Source: Burkholderia humptydooensis
GTDB lineage: Bacteria; Pseudomonadota; Gammaproteobacteria; Burkholderiales; Burkholderiaceae
Assembly (NCBI RefSeq): GCF_001513745.1
Contig: NZ_CP013380.1
Span: forward strand, 3,906,001 to 3,970,000
Direction of reading: 5' to 3'
Length of the DNA: 64,000 bases
Part shown: positions 47,565-56,981 of the stretch, one piece after another
Layout: each line of letters opens with the position of its first letter
Position numbering within the stretch: position 1 is the stretch's first letter
Position numbers and translations under genes: made by a program
The notes under the pieces: model-generated
Databases searched by the model: none
Told to the model about the DNA's origin: nothing
The model's input: only the letters and a program-made list of their open reading frames with translations

Positions 47565-49244
47565 ATGCAGCAAAACCTGATGACGGCGACGCACCGGGTG
47601 ACGAACCAGGCGCCGCCGCTTTCCGATTACAACGCGTTTGAAACGGATGCCGCGCTCGTCGATGCCGTTCGACGGTACGACGCGAGCTGGCATCAAACGG
47701 CGCTATCACGCGACGGCGCCGCGCTGACGACGCCCGATGCGCTCGCGCTCGCCGAGCTCGCGAATCGGCATGCGCCCGAGCTCGCGACGCACAGCCCGCG
47801 CGGCGAGCGGATCGACGCGCTCGAATTCCATCCGAGCTGGCACCAGTTGCTCGCGCTGCTGCGCGGCGAAGGGCTGCACGCGCTGCCGTTCTCGGAGCCG
47901 CAACCGGGCGCGATGGCCGCGCGCTGCGCCGGCTATTTCCTGCATGCGCAACTCGAATCCGGCTCGCTCTGCCCGCTCACGATGACGTTCGCGAGCATTC
48001 CGGTGCTGCAACACGAACCGGCCCTTTTTGCGACGCTACGCGACAAGCTGTATGCGCGCGAGCACGACGCGCGCGACGTGCCGCTGCCGCAAAAGCGCTC
48101 GATGATGGTCGGCATGGGCATGACCGAAAAGCAGGGCGGCTCCGACGTGCGCAGCAACGAGACGCACGCGTACCCGCTCGGCGCGGCAGGGCGCGGGCAG
48201 GCGTATCGGCTCGTCGGTCACAAATGGTTCTTCTCCGCGCCGCAATGCGACGCGCATCTCGTGCTCGCGCGCACGTCCGGGCGCGCGGGCATCTCGTGCT
48301 TCTACGTGCCGCGCTTTTCGCCCGACGGCGGCAAGAACGCGGTGCACGTGCAGCGCCTGAAGGACAAGCTCGGCAACCGCTCGAACGCGAGCGGCGAAGT
48401 CGAATTCCTGAACGCGTACGGCGTGATGATCGGCGACGAAGGGCGTGGCGTGCCAACGATCATCGAGATGGCGAACTACACGCGGCTCGATTGCGTGATC
48501 GGCAGCGCCGCGCTGATGCGCGCGGCGCTCGTGCAGGCGATCCATCACGCGCGGCATCGCAGCGCATTCGGCCGCCTGCTCGCCGAGCAGCCGCTGATGC
48601 GCAACGTGCTCGCCGATCTGGCGCTCGAATCGGAAGCGGCGACCGCGCTCTTCATGCGGCTCGCGCACGCGTTCGAAGAAGACGCGGCCGCGCGCTCGCC
48701 GCAGGCGCGCGGCTGGCGGCGCATCGTCACGCCGGCCGCGAAGTTCTGGGTCTGCAAGCGCACGCTCGAATTCACGGGCGAAGCGATGGAAGTATGGGGC
48801 GGCAACGGCTACGTCGAGACCGGGCCGATGGCGCGCTTCTATCGCGAGGCCCCGGTCAATTCGATCTGGGAAGGCTCGGGCAACGTGATGTGCCTCGACG
48901 TGCTGCGCGCGATCGAGCGCGAGCCCGACGCGGCCGCCGCGCTCTTCGACGAATGGCGCGACGCGGCGCGGTACAGCGCGCCGCTTGCCGACGCGCTCGC
49001 GGAATTGACGCGCCTGCTGTCGCTCGAACCCGAGCCGCGCGAAGCGTGCGCGCGCCGGATCGCACAACGCATCGCACTCGTCGCGCAGGCCTCGCTGCTG
49101 CTGCGCGACGGGCCCGCCGCCGTCGCGCAGGCATTCGTCGCCACGCGCTTCGGCAACGCCAGCAGCGAAACCGGACGCGTCTTCGGCACGCTGCCGGCCA
49201 CCATCGATCACGCCGCGCTCATCGAGCGGGCGTTCCCGGCCTGA
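47565..49244 (+). CDS. AidB-type acyl-CoA dehydrogenase-family flavoprotein
   Basis: 559 residues from ATG 47565 (GGGAGAC upstream; ATG 47550 is alternative). It follows E. coli AidB across its length: WHQLLALLRGEGLHALPFSE, MTFASIPVLQ, GMGMTEKQGGSDVRSN near residue 190, KLGNRSNASGEVEFLNAYG, and NSIWEGSGNVMCLDVLRAI near residue 430. AidB binds FAD and DNA and protects against alkylation; others have isovaleryl-CoA dehydrogenase-like activity. Here coupling with an aldehyde dehydrogenase suggests a metabolic role, or only co-regulation. First gene of a two-gene operon. Confidence 0.87.
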   Translation: MQQNLMTATHRVTNQAPPLSDYNAFETDAALVDAVRRYDASWHQTALSRDGAALTTPDALALAELANRHAPELATHSPRGERIDALEFHPSWHQLLALLRGEGLHALPFSEPQPGAMAARCAGYFLHAQLESGSLCPLTMTFASIPVLQHEPALFATLRDKLYAREHDARDVPLPQKRSMMVGMGMTEKQGGSDVRSNETHAYPLGAAGRGQAYRLVGHKWFFSAPQCDAHLVLARTSGRAGISCFYVPRFSPDGGKNAVHVQRLKDKLGNRSNASGEVEFLNAYGVMIGDEGRGVPTIIEMANYTRLDCVIGSAALMRAALVQAIHHARHRSAFGRLLAEQPLMRNVLADLALESEAATALFMRLAHAFEEDAAARSPQARGWRRIVTPAAKFWVCKRTLEFTGEAMEVWGGNGYVETGPMARFYREAPVNSIWEGSGNVMCLDVLRAIEREPDAAAALFDEWRDAARYSAPLADALAELTRLLSLEPEPREACARRIAQRIALVAQASLLLRDGPAAVAQAFVATRFGNASSETGRVFGTLPATIDHAALIERAFPA

Positions 49245-49278
49245 ATGCCGGCCACACCCGTATCGCACAGGAGACGCC

Positions 49279-50697
49279 ATGAAGAACGATCTGCCCGGCT
49301 TGGCCACGCTCGACGCGCTGTTGCGCGACCAGCGCGCCGCGTATCTGCGCGCGCCGTATCCGTCGTGGGCGACGCGCGCCGACCATCTGCGCGCGCTGCG
49401 CAAGATGCTGCTCGACCATCGCGACGCGCTCGCGGCCGCGATCCATGCGGACTTCGGCCATCGCGCGAAGGAAGAAGTGCTGATGTCCGAGATCTGGCTC
49501 GCGAAAGAGGAAATCGACGAAGCGCTCAAGCACGGCAAGCGCTGGATCAAGCCGAAGAGCCGGACGATGAACAAGTGGCTGCGCCCCGCGCGCGCGAAGG
49601 TGATGCCGCAGCCGCTCGGCGTCGTCGGCATCGTCGTGCCGTGGAACTACCCGGTGCTGCTCGCCGCGGGCCCGCTCATCTGCGCGCTCGCCGCCGGCAA
49701 TCGCGCGATCGTCAAGATGTCCGAACTGACGCCGCGCACGTCGCAACTGTTCGAGGAACTGATCGCGAAGACCTTCGCGCGCGATCACGTCGCGGTCGTC
49801 AACGGCGATGCCGAAATCGGCGCCGCGTTCAGCAGGCTGCCGTTCGATCACCTGCTCTTCACCGGTTCGACGAACGTCGGCCGTCACGTGATGCGCGCGG
49901 CCGCCGAGAACCTCACGCCCGTCACGCTCGAGCTGGGCGGCAAGTCGCCCGTGATCGTCGGGCCGCGCGCGCGCTTCGACGCGGCGGTCGACGCGATCGT
50001 CACCGGCAAGACGCTGAACGCGGGCCAGACCTGCATCGCGCCCGACTATGTGCTCGTGCCGCGCGGCCGGGAGGCCGAATTCGTCGCGCGGGCGCGCGAG
50101 CGGATGGCGAAACTCTATCCGAATCTGCCGACGAACCCGGACTACACGTCGATCATCTCCGAGCGCCACTTCGCGCGGCTGCAGCGGCTCGCGAGCGAAG
50201 CGCAGGCGGGCGGCGCGCAGCTCCACCCGCTCACCGACGCCGCGCCCGATCCCGCGCTGCGCCGCCTGCCGCCCGTGCTCGTCACGCAGGCGCCGGACGC
50301 GTCGCAGTTGATGCAGGAAGAGATCTTCGGCCCGCTGCTGCCGATCGTCCCTTACGACACGCTCGACGATGCGATCGCCTACGTGAACGCGCGCCCGCGG
50401 CCGCTCGCGCTGTATCTGTTCGACGAAGACCGTTCGAGCGTCGAGCGCGTGATGCGCAATACGATCTCGGGCGGCGTGACGGTCAACGACACGCTGATGC
50501 ACATCGCATGCGGCACGCTGCCGTTCGGCGGCGTCGGCGCGAGCGGGATGGGCGCGTACCACGGCTACGACGGCTTCGTCACGTTCTCGAAGATGAAGCC
50601 CGTGCTCACGCAGCCGCGCCTGAACACGCGCGCGATGATCGCGCCGCCGTACGGCAAGCGCTTCGCGGCCATCCTCAAGCTGATGCTGAAGTTCTGA
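49279..50697 (+). CDS. Aldehyde dehydrogenase, coniferyl-aldehyde dehydrogenase type
   Basis: 472 residues. ALDH core: GVVGIVVPWNYPVLLAAGPL near residue 115 (catalytic Asn), GSTNVGRHVMRAAAE near residue 197, VTLELGGKSPVIVG (Glu) and LNAGQTCIAPDYVLV with catalytic Cys near residue 251. The C-terminal block SGGVTVNDTLMHIA and PYGKRFAAILKLMLKF fits coniferyl-aldehyde or other long-chain ALDHs. It oxidises an aldehyde with NAD(P)+. It lies 34 bases after the AidB-type gene. Confidence 0.9.
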   Translation: MKNDLPGLATLDALLRDQRAAYLRAPYPSWATRADHLRALRKMLLDHRDALAAAIHADFGHRAKEEVLMSEIWLAKEEIDEALKHGKRWIKPKSRTMNKWLRPARAKVMPQPLGVVGIVVPWNYPVLLAAGPLICALAAGNRAIVKMSELTPRTSQLFEELIAKTFARDHVAVVNGDAEIGAAFSRLPFDHLLFTGSTNVGRHVMRAAAENLTPVTLELGGKSPVIVGPRARFDAAVDAIVTGKTLNAGQTCIAPDYVLVPRGREAEFVARARERMAKLYPNLPTNPDYTSIISERHFARLQRLASEAQAGGAQLHPLTDAAPDPALRRLPPVLVTQAPDASQLMQEEIFGPLLPIVPYDTLDDAIAYVNARPRPLALYLFDEDRSSVERVMRNTISGGVTVNDTLMHIACGTLPFGGVGASGMGAYHGYDGFVTFSKMKPVLTQPRLNTRAMIAPPYGKRFAAILKLMLKF

Positions 50698-50724
50698 CGC
50701 GCGCTCTCCGGCGCATGACGCACG

Positions 50725-50748
50725 AAGGGCCGCTCGCGCGCGGCCCTT
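50725..50748. terminator. Putative bidirectional terminator
   Basis: AAGGGCCGC (50725-50733) pairs with GCGGCCCTT (50740-50748), loop of six, followed by TTTC only. It sits between the converging aldehyde dehydrogenase and the last gene of the uronate operon, so it could serve both; the short U-tract makes it weak. Confidence 0.6.
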
Positions 50749-50778
50749 TCCTGCGGGATTCGCGTGCGCGAGCGCCGC

Positions 50779-52089
50779 TCAACCGCCCGCGCTCGACGCC
50801 GCGCGCGCATGCTCGGGCGCGGCGTTCGACGGTGCGCGGGGCTGCGCGTCGGGCAGCAGCGTCCACACGACGATCGCGCCGACGATATCGAACGCCGCCA
50901 GCGCGACGAACAGCGGATCGTAGCCGACGACGGCGACGAGCGCGCCGACCGCGAGCGAGAAGAGCGTCGCGCCGAGATAGCCGGACATCCCCGCGAGCCC
51001 CGTCGCCGTCGCCACTTCGTGCCGGCCGAACACGTCTGACGCGAGCGTGTAGAGCGCGCCCGACAGCGTCTGATGCGCGAAGCCGCCGATGCAGAAGAGC
51101 GCGATCGCGGTGTACGGGCTCGTCGCGAGCCCGATGCACGCCGGCCCGATCATGCACAGCGCGCCCGTGGCCATCACCATCTTGCGCGATGCGATCAGCG
51201 TCGTGCCGAAACGCTTCCGGTACCACGGCGCGAGATAGCCGCCGAACAGGCAGCCAAGGTCCGCCGCGAGGAACGGCAGCCACGCGAACATCGCGATCTC
51301 CTTCAGGTTCATGTGGCGCACAGTCGCCATATACAGAGGAATCCAGAAGTTGAACGTCTGCCACGCGGGCTCGGACAGGAAGCGCGGAATCGCGAGCCCC
51401 CAGAAGCGCCGGCTCCTGACGATCGCGCTCCACGACGGCTTCGCCGCATCCGTGCGCGGCGCTTCCTGCCCGGCGACGATGTAGTCGCGCTCGGCGGCGC
51501 GAAGGCGCGGCTGCTGCGCGGGCGATCGATAGAACGCGAACCACAGCGCGCTCCACACGAGCCCGATCGCGCCGACGACGACGAACGCGATGCGCCAACT
51601 GCCGTGCAGCATGCACCAGACGACGAGCGGCGGCGCGATCAGCGCGCCGAGCGACGAGCCGATGTTGAACCATCCGGTCGCGATCGAGCGCTCGTGCGCC
51701 GGAAACCACTCGGACGTCGCCTTCAGCGCCGACGGAAATCCGGCCGCCTCGGTGATGCCGAGCAGGCCGCGAAACGCGGCGAGCGCGATCCAGTTGCCGG
51801 CCGTGCCGTGCAGCATGCAGACGAGCGACCACGCCAGCGCGAAGAGGGCGAAGCCCACCCTCGTGCCGAGCAGATCGAGCGCGTAGCCCGCGATCGGCTG
51901 CATCACCATGTATGCCGCCTGGAACGACGCGACGATGTAGCCGTATTGCTGCGTCGAGATGGCCAACAGCTTGTTGACTTCGGGCGCCGCCGTCGCGAGC
52001 GCGTTGCGCGCGAGATAGTTGACGATGAGGCCCAGCGTCACGAGCCCGATCATCCACCAGCGCACGTTGCCGATCCGTTTTCCGCTCAT
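50779..52089 (-). CDS. MFS permease, hexuronate/anion:cation symporter type
   Basis: 436 residues, twelve membrane segments. ACS-family features: LGLIVNYLARNALATAAPEV at the N-terminus, FRGLLGITEAAGFPSALKA near residue 107, EWFPAHERSIATGWFNIGSS, and C-terminal segments ending in a polar tail. Closest in character to ExuT-like hexuronate or sugar-acid transporters. It is the last gene of the uronate operon, separated from the lactonase gene by a 102-base spacer containing a 10-bp repeat array. GGAG lies seven bases before ATG 52089. Confidence 0.87.
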   Translation of the reverse strand: MSGKRIGNVRWWMIGLVTLGLIVNYLARNALATAAPEVNKLLAISTQQYGYIVASFQAAYMVMQPIAGYALDLLGTRVGFALFALAWSLVCMLHGTAGNWIALAAFRGLLGITEAAGFPSALKATSEWFPAHERSIATGWFNIGSSLGALIAPPLVVWCMLHGSWRIAFVVVGAIGLVWSALWFAFYRSPAQQPRLRAAERDYIVAGQEAPRTDAAKPSWSAIVRSRRFWGLAIPRFLSEPAWQTFNFWIPLYMATVRHMNLKEIAMFAWLPFLAADLGCLFGGYLAPWYRKRFGTTLIASRKMVMATGALCMIGPACIGLATSPYTAIALFCIGGFAHQTLSGALYTLASDVFGRHEVATATGLAGMSGYLGATLFSLAVGALVAVVGYDPLFVALAAFDIVGAIVVWTLLPDAQPRAPSNAAPEHARAASSAGG

Positions 52090-52100
52090 GGTGTCTCCGT

Positions 52101-52154
52101 CCTTTGTCGTATGTCGTCGTATGTCGTTGTACGTCGTCGTATGTCTTCACATGC
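52101..52154. repeat. 10-bp tandem repeat (about five copies)
   Basis: Consecutive ten-base units: cctttgtcgt, atgtcgtcgt, atgtcgttgt, acgtcgtcgt, atgtcttcac, atgc. The consensus is ATGTCGTCGT. It lies directly upstream of the permease Shine-Dalgarno (minus strand), inside the operon spacer. Copy number may vary between strains. Confidence 0.8.
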
Positions 52155-52191
52155 TCGCGCGAGCCGCGCGCCGCGGCTCGCGCGCACCGAA

Positions 52192-53100
52192 TCAGAGTCG
52201 CAGCGCGGGCTCCGGCAGGCCGCGCGCGTGCGGATCGAGCGCGAACGTCGCGCCCGACAGCGGATCGTCTCCGGTGCGAATCGACGTGACGAACAGCGTG
52301 TCGCGCCGCGCGCCGCCGAACGCGCACATCGAAGGCTTCGCGATGGGCACCGCGATGCTGCGATCGAGCCGCCCGTCCGGCGTGAAGCGATGCACGCATC
52401 CCGCGTCGACGCCGCAGATCCAGTAGCAGCCGTCCTCGTCGACGGCCGCGCCGTCGGGCCGGCCCGCGTGCGCGTTCATGTCGATGAACACGCGCCGCCC
52501 GTGCGGATGCCCGGCGTCGACGTCGTAGTCGAACGCCCAGACGATCCGCCGCGCCGGGTGCGAGTCCGACAGGTACATCGTGCGGCCGTCCGGACTGAAC
52601 GCGAGGCCGTTCGGCACGATCAGCGCGTCGCATTCGGCGGCGAGCGCGCGTTCGCTCGCATCGAGCCGATAAAGCCTGCCGGACGCGCGCGCGAGCGACG
52701 TGTCGCACGTCATCGTGCCCGCCCAGAAACGTCCCTGCCGATCGCAGCGGCCGTCGTTGAAACGCATGCCGTCGGCCGCGTGCGCGACGCGCGCGAGCAA
52801 CGCGGGCTCGGGCAGCGGCACGTCCGGCGCCGGCCGCGGCACGCGGTAGACGCCGGTCTGCATCGCGAGCGCGATCCCGCCGCCCGCGATCAGCGCGATC
52901 GAGCCCGCCATCTCCGGCAGCGGCCACGCGTGCGCGCGATTCGTTTCGGATTCCCAACGCCACAGCGCGCAGCCCGTGATGTCGGTCCAGTAGAGCGCCG
53001 CCTCGCCGTCGTGCCACACAGGGCTTTCGCCGACGCCGCAGCGCATGTCGCCGATCCGTTCGATCGACGCAGATGCAAAGGCCGATGCCGATGAGCGCAC
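52192..53100 (-). CDS. SMP-30/gluconolactonase-family aldarolactonase
   Basis: 302 residues from GTG 53100, which has GGAGG at 53117-53113. A six-bladed beta-propeller: GDMRCGVGESPVWHDGEAAL (metal Glu) near residue 18, HAADGMRFNDGRCDRQGRFW near residue 105 (Asn/Asp), IVPNGLAFSPDGRTMY near residue 155 and GRPDGAAVDEDGCYWI. In this operon it should hydrolyse the galactaro- or glucaro-lactone made by the adjacent uronate dehydrogenase. ATG 53046 would cut off family N-terminal residues. It starts five bases after the udh stop. Confidence 0.9.
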   Translation of the reverse strand: MRSSASAFASASIERIGDMRCGVGESPVWHDGEAALYWTDITGCALWRWESETNRAHAWPLPEMAGSIALIAGGGIALAMQTGVYRVPRPAPDVPLPEPALLARVAHAADGMRFNDGRCDRQGRFWAGTMTCDTSLARASGRLYRLDASERALAAECDALIVPNGLAFSPDGRTMYLSDSHPARRIVWAFDYDVDAGHPHGRRVFIDMNAHAGRPDGAAVDEDGCYWICGVDAGCVHRFTPDGRLDRSIAVPIAKPSMCAFGGARRDTLFVTSIRTGDDPLSGATFALDPHARGLPEPALRL

Positions 53101-53105
53101 GAGCG

Positions 53106-53975
53106 TCAGCCTCCGAACGGTCCGGCGGCGACGAACGCGCCGCCCTGATAGCGGCGCACCGGATCGTCGTCGGCAAGCGGCGGCTGCGTGCGCTCGATCG
53201 ATTCGCGCCACGGCTCGCTCGATTGCGTCGGCCGGTAGCCGAGATGCGCGGCGTGCGCGTTGTCCCACCACGCATCGCGGTTCGCCGACATCCCGTAGAC
53301 GATCGTGCAGCCGACGCGCGGCACGAACATCGCGCGGCGCACGAGTTGCTCGAGGTCGTCGTAGCCGAGCCACGTGACGAGCATCCGCCGATCCTTCGGC
53401 TCGGAGAACGACGAGCCGATCCGGATGCACACGCTCTCGATTCCGTAGCGATCCTGATAGAACCGCGCGAGCTGCTCGCCGAACGCCTTGCTCAAGCCGT
53501 AGTAGCCGTCGGGCCGCGGCGGCGCGGCCGTGTCGATGCGCTCGCCCTGCTCGTAGAAGCCCGTCACGTGATTCGAGCTCGCGAACACGATGCGGCGCAC
53601 GCCGTACCGGCGCGCGGCTTCGTACACGTGATACGCGCCCGCGATGTTCGCGGGCAGCACTGTGTCGAACGGATGCTCGACCGACACGCCGCCGAAATGC
53701 ACGATCACGTCGACGTCGCGCACGAGCGCGTCGACAGCCGCCGCGTCGGCGAGGTCGCAGCGCACGCACTCTTCGCCGGCGCGCGCGTCGCCGAGCGGTG
53801 CGACGTCGGAGACGCGCACGACATCCGCGTAGCGGCGCAGCCGCTCGCGCAGCACGCGGCCGAGATTGCCGGCCGCGCCCGTGAGCAGGATGCGGCCGCA
53901 GTGGGTGACGACGCCGTCGAGCGGGTCGTCGCCCGCCGCGTTCGCATCTTGGTTCGAATGCTGGAGGTCGGTCAT
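53106..53975 (-). CDS. udh: Uronate dehydrogenase (NAD-dependent epimerase fold)
   Basis: 289 residues. The Rossmann motif ILLTGAAGNLGRVLRERL is near residue 29, the catalytic triad region has IVFASSNHVTGFY and YGLSK (YxxxK) near residue 158. Next comes IGSSFSEPKDRRMLVTWLGY. These are the known features of uronate dehydrogenase, which oxidises D-galacturonate and D-glucuronate to aldarolactones with NAD+. It has about 20 extra polar N-terminal residues. Two bases separate it from garD and five from the lactonase, so it is tightly coupled to both. Confidence 0.9.
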   Translation of the reverse strand: MTDLQHSNQDANAAGDDPLDGVVTHCGRILLTGAAGNLGRVLRERLRRYADVVRVSDVAPLGDARAGEECVRCDLADAAAVDALVRDVDVIVHFGGVSVEHPFDTVLPANIAGAYHVYEAARRYGVRRIVFASSNHVTGFYEQGERIDTAAPPRPDGYYGLSKAFGEQLARFYQDRYGIESVCIRIGSSFSEPKDRRMLVTWLGYDDLEQLVRRAMFVPRVGCTIVYGMSANRDAWWDNAHAAHLGYRPTQSSEPWRESIERTQPPLADDDPVRRYQGGAFVAAGPFGG

Positions 53976-53977
53976 GA

Positions 53978-55591
53978 TCAAGTCACCGGTGCGGGATTGA
54001 ACAGGACGAGCGCGTTGTGCAGCCCGAGCTTGTCGGCGCACACCTGGCGGCGGCCGCTCGCGACGTCGAGAATCAAATGGAACAGCTCCCAGCCCACGTC
54101 GGCGATGCTCGCCTCGCCGGTCGCGATGCGCCCCGCATCGAGATCGATCAGATCGTGCCAGCGCTCGCTCAATGCCTTGCGCGTCGCCACCTTGACGACG
54201 GGCGCCATCGCGAGGCCGTATGGCGTGCCGCGCCCCGTCGTGAACACTTGCAGGTTGATGCCCGACGCGAGCTGCAGCGTGCCGCACACGAAATCGCTCG
54301 CGGGCGTCGCCGCGAAGACGAGCCCCTTGCGGCGCATCTTCTCGCCGGGGCCGAGCACGTCGACGATCGGGCTCGTGCCCGACTTCACGATCGAGCCGAG
54401 CGCCTTCTCGACGACGTTCGACAACCCGCCCGTCTTGTTGCCCGGCGACGGATTCGCGCTGCGATCGGTCTCGCCGCGCAACAGGTAAGCGTCGTACCAC
54501 GCCATCTCGCGCAACAGCGCGCGGCCGACGTCCTCGTCGATCGCGCGCGGCGTCAGCAGATGAATCGCGTCGCGCACTTCGGTCACTTCGGAGAACATCA
54601 CGGTGCCGCCCGCGCGCACGATCAGGTCGGCCGCGAAGCCGACCGCAGGGTTCGCGGTGACGCCCGAAAACGCATCGCTGCCGCCGCATTGCACGCCGAC
54701 GACGAGATCGGACGCCGGGCACGGCTCACGACGGCGACGATTCAAATGTTCGAGGCGTGTGTCCGCCATCCGCATGATCGCGTCGACCATCGCGCCGAAG
54801 CCGTCGAACGCTTCGTCCTGCAGACGAAGCACGGGCGAATCGGCGGTGCCCGCCACCTCGATCGGAATGCGGCCGCCGGGCGCGAGCGAGGCCGGCACGA
54901 GGCGCTCCGGCACGAGCTTCTCGCAGCCGAGGCCGATCACCATCACCTCGCCGCCGAAGTTCGGATTGAGCGCGAGGTTCTGCAACGTGCGGATCGGCAC
55001 GATCGCCGCCGGCGCGTTGATCGCGACGCCGCAGCCGTACGAGTGATTCAGCGCGACGACGTCGTCGACGTTCGGATAGCGCGGCAGCAGCTCGCGCTTG
55101 ATGCGCGCGACCACGTAGTCGGTCACGCCGGCGACGCACTGCACGCTCGTCATGATGCCGAGCACGTTCTTCGTGCCGACCGTGCCGTCCGCGTTCCGAT
55201 AGCCGTCGAACGTGTAGCCGTCGAGCTTCGGCAGCCTGGGATCGGCGCGCGTCGCGAGCGGCAGCTCGTCGAGCGCGGGCGCGAGCGGCAGCTTCACCGC
55301 GTGCTCGTTGACCCAGGCGCCGCGCGGCAGCGGCTTCGCCGCGTAGCCGATCACCTCGCCGTAGCGGATCACCGCGTCGCCCTCGGCGAGATCGGCGAGC
55401 GCGACCTTGTGCCCCTGCGGCACGCCTTCGACGAGCACGGTGCCGTCGGCAAGCGTCGCGCCGGCCGGCAGCCCGCGCGCGTTGACGACGATCGCGACGT
55501 TGTCGCTGTCGTGCACGCGAATCGTCAGCGCGCGCTCCGCTCGCGTGCGCGTGTCGTCGGTCAATGTGGATTCCTGCATCGAATGCTCCAT
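53978..55591 (-). CDS. garD: Galactarate dehydratase
   Basis: 537 residues, UxaA/GarD family. The N-terminal SAF domain ([20 protein letters not shown]) precedes the catalytic region: [39 protein letters not shown] near residue 185, [19 protein letters not shown] near residue 312, [20 protein letters not shown] and [14 protein letters not shown]. The enzyme dehydrates galactarate to 5-dehydro-4-deoxyglucarate. ATG 55579 is an alternative start. It lies between gudD and udh in the operon. Confidence 0.93.
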   Translation of the reverse strand: MEHSMQESTLTDDTRTRAERALTIRVHDSDNVAIVVNARGLPAGATLADGTVLVEGVPQGHKVALADLAEGDAVIRYGEVIGYAAKPLPRGAWVNEHAVKLPLAPALDELPLATRADPRLPKLDGYTFDGYRNADGTVGTKNVLGIMTSVQCVAGVTDYVVARIKRELLPRYPNVDDVVALNHSYGCGVAINAPAAIVPIRTLQNLALNPNFGGEVMVIGLGCEKLVPERLVPASLAPGGRIPIEVAGTADSPVLRLQDEAFDGFGAMVDAIMRMADTRLEHLNRRRREPCPASDLVVGVQCGGSDAFSGVTANPAVGFAADLIVRAGGTVMFSEVTEVRDAIHLLTPRAIDEDVGRALLREMAWYDAYLLRGETDRSANPSPGNKTGGLSNVVEKALGSIVKSGTSPIVDVLGPGEKMRRKGLVFAATPASDFVCGTLQLASGINLQVFTTGRGTPYGLAMAPVVKVATRKALSERWHDLIDLDAGRIATGEASIADVGWELFHLILDVASGRRQVCADKLGLHNALVLFNPAPVT

Positions 55592-55607
55592 GAAGGGTCT
55601 GCTTCGT

Positions 55608-56981
55608 TCAGCGCACGAGGCAAGGGCGCTTGTTGTCGAACGTCCAGTTCGGCACGAGGTACTGCATCGCGGCCGCGTCGTCGCGGCTGCCGAGGCCGTG
55701 CTTCAGATACAGCTCGTGCGCGGCGGCCAGCGCGTCCTCGTCGATCTCGACGCCGAGCCCGCCGCGCTGCGGCACCGCGACGTGGCCGCCCTCGATGCGC
55801 AGCGGCTCGCGCGTCAGGCGCTGGCCGTCCTGCCAGATCCAGTGCGTGTCGATCGCGGTGATGTTGCCGGGCGCGGCCGCCGCGACATGCGTGAACATCG
55901 CGAGCGAAATGTCGAAGTGATTGTTCGAATGCGAGCCCCACGTGAGCCCCCATTCGTCGCACAGTTGCGCGACGCGCACCGAGCCGCGCATCGTCCAGAA
56001 ATGCGGATCGGCAAGCGGAATGTCGGCCGAGCCGAGCCTGATCGCGTGGCCGAGCTGGCGCCAGTCGGTCGCGATCATGTTGGTCGCCGTCGGCAGGCCC
56101 GTCGCGCGGCGGAACTCGGCCATGATTTCGCGGCCCGAGTAGCCGTTCTCCGCGCCGCACGGATCTTCCGCGTATGCGAGCACGCCGCCCTTGTCGCGGC
56201 AGAGGCGAATCGCCTCCCGCAGCGGCCACGCGCCGTTCGGATCGAGCGTGATCCGTGCATTCGGAAAGCGCTTCGCGAGCGCAGTCACGGCGGCGATTTC
56301 ATCGTCGCCCGACAGCACGCCGCCCTTCAACTTGAAGTCCTGAAACCCGTAGCGCGCGTGTGCGGCCTCGGCAAGGCGCACGATCGCATCGGGCGTGAGC
56401 GCCGCTTCGTTGCGCAGGCGAAACCACGCGTCGCCGGCGTCGGTCTCGCTGCGGTAGTCGAGATCGGTACGCTTGCGATCGCCGACGTAGAACAGATAGC
56501 CGAGCATCGGCACGCGGCCGCGCTGCTGGCCTTCGCCGAGCAGCGCGGCGACGGGCACGCCGAGATGCTGGCCGAGCAAGTCGAGCAGCGCCGCTTCGAG
56601 TGCCGTCACCGCGTGAATCGCGATGCGCAGGTCGAACGTCTGCAAGCCGCGGCCGCCCGCGTCGCGATCGGCAAAGCGCGCGCGCACCGTATTGAGCACG
56701 TCCTGCCAACGGCCGAGCGGCTGGCCGACGATGAGCGCGCGCGCCTCCTCGAGCGTGCGCCGAATGCCTTCGCCGCCCGGCACTTCGCCGACGCCGGTAT
56801 TGCCCGCGCTGTCGCGGATCAGCACGACATTGCGCGTGAAGAAAGGTCCGTGCGCGCCGCTCAGGTTCAACAGCATGCTGTCGCGCCCGGCGACGGGCAC
56901 GACGCGCAGGTCGGACACGACAGGCGTCGCCGCAGGGCTCAATTCGGTTCGAATCACGAGTGTCTCCATCGAAGCGTTCAT
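55608..56981 (-). CDS. gudD: Glucarate dehydratase (copy 1)
   Basis: 457 residues, enolase superfamily. The N-terminal capping domain has [20 protein letters not shown]. Catalytic landmarks: KLKGG with the Lys base ([10 protein letters not shown] near residue 210), [10 protein letters not shown] (metal Asp), [18 protein letters not shown], and the His base in [15 protein letters not shown] near residue 345. It converts D-glucarate or L-idarate to 5-dehydro-4-deoxyglucarate. ATGA overlap with the second copy upstream. Both copies keep all catalytic residues. Confidence 0.93.
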   Translation of the reverse strand: MNASMETLVIRTELSPAATPVVSDLRVVPVAGRDSMLLNLSGAHGPFFTRNVVLIRDSAGNTGVGEVPGGEGIRRTLEEARALIVGQPLGRWQDVLNTVRARFADRDAGGRGLQTFDLRIAIHAVTALEAALLDLLGQHLGVPVAALLGEGQQRGRVPMLGYLFYVGDRKRTDLDYRSETDAGDAWFRLRNEAALTPDAIVRLAEAAHARYGFQDFKLKGGVLSGDDEIAAVTALAKRFPNARITLDPNGAWPLREAIRLCRDKGGVLAYAEDPCGAENGYSGREIMAEFRRATGLPTATNMIATDWRQLGHAIRLGSADIPLADPHFWTMRGSVRVAQLCDEWGLTWGSHSNNHFDISLAMFTHVAAAAPGNITAIDTHWIWQDGQRLTREPLRIEGGHVAVPQRGGLGVEIDEDALAAAHELYLKHGLGSRDDAAAMQYLVPNWTFDNKRPCLVR

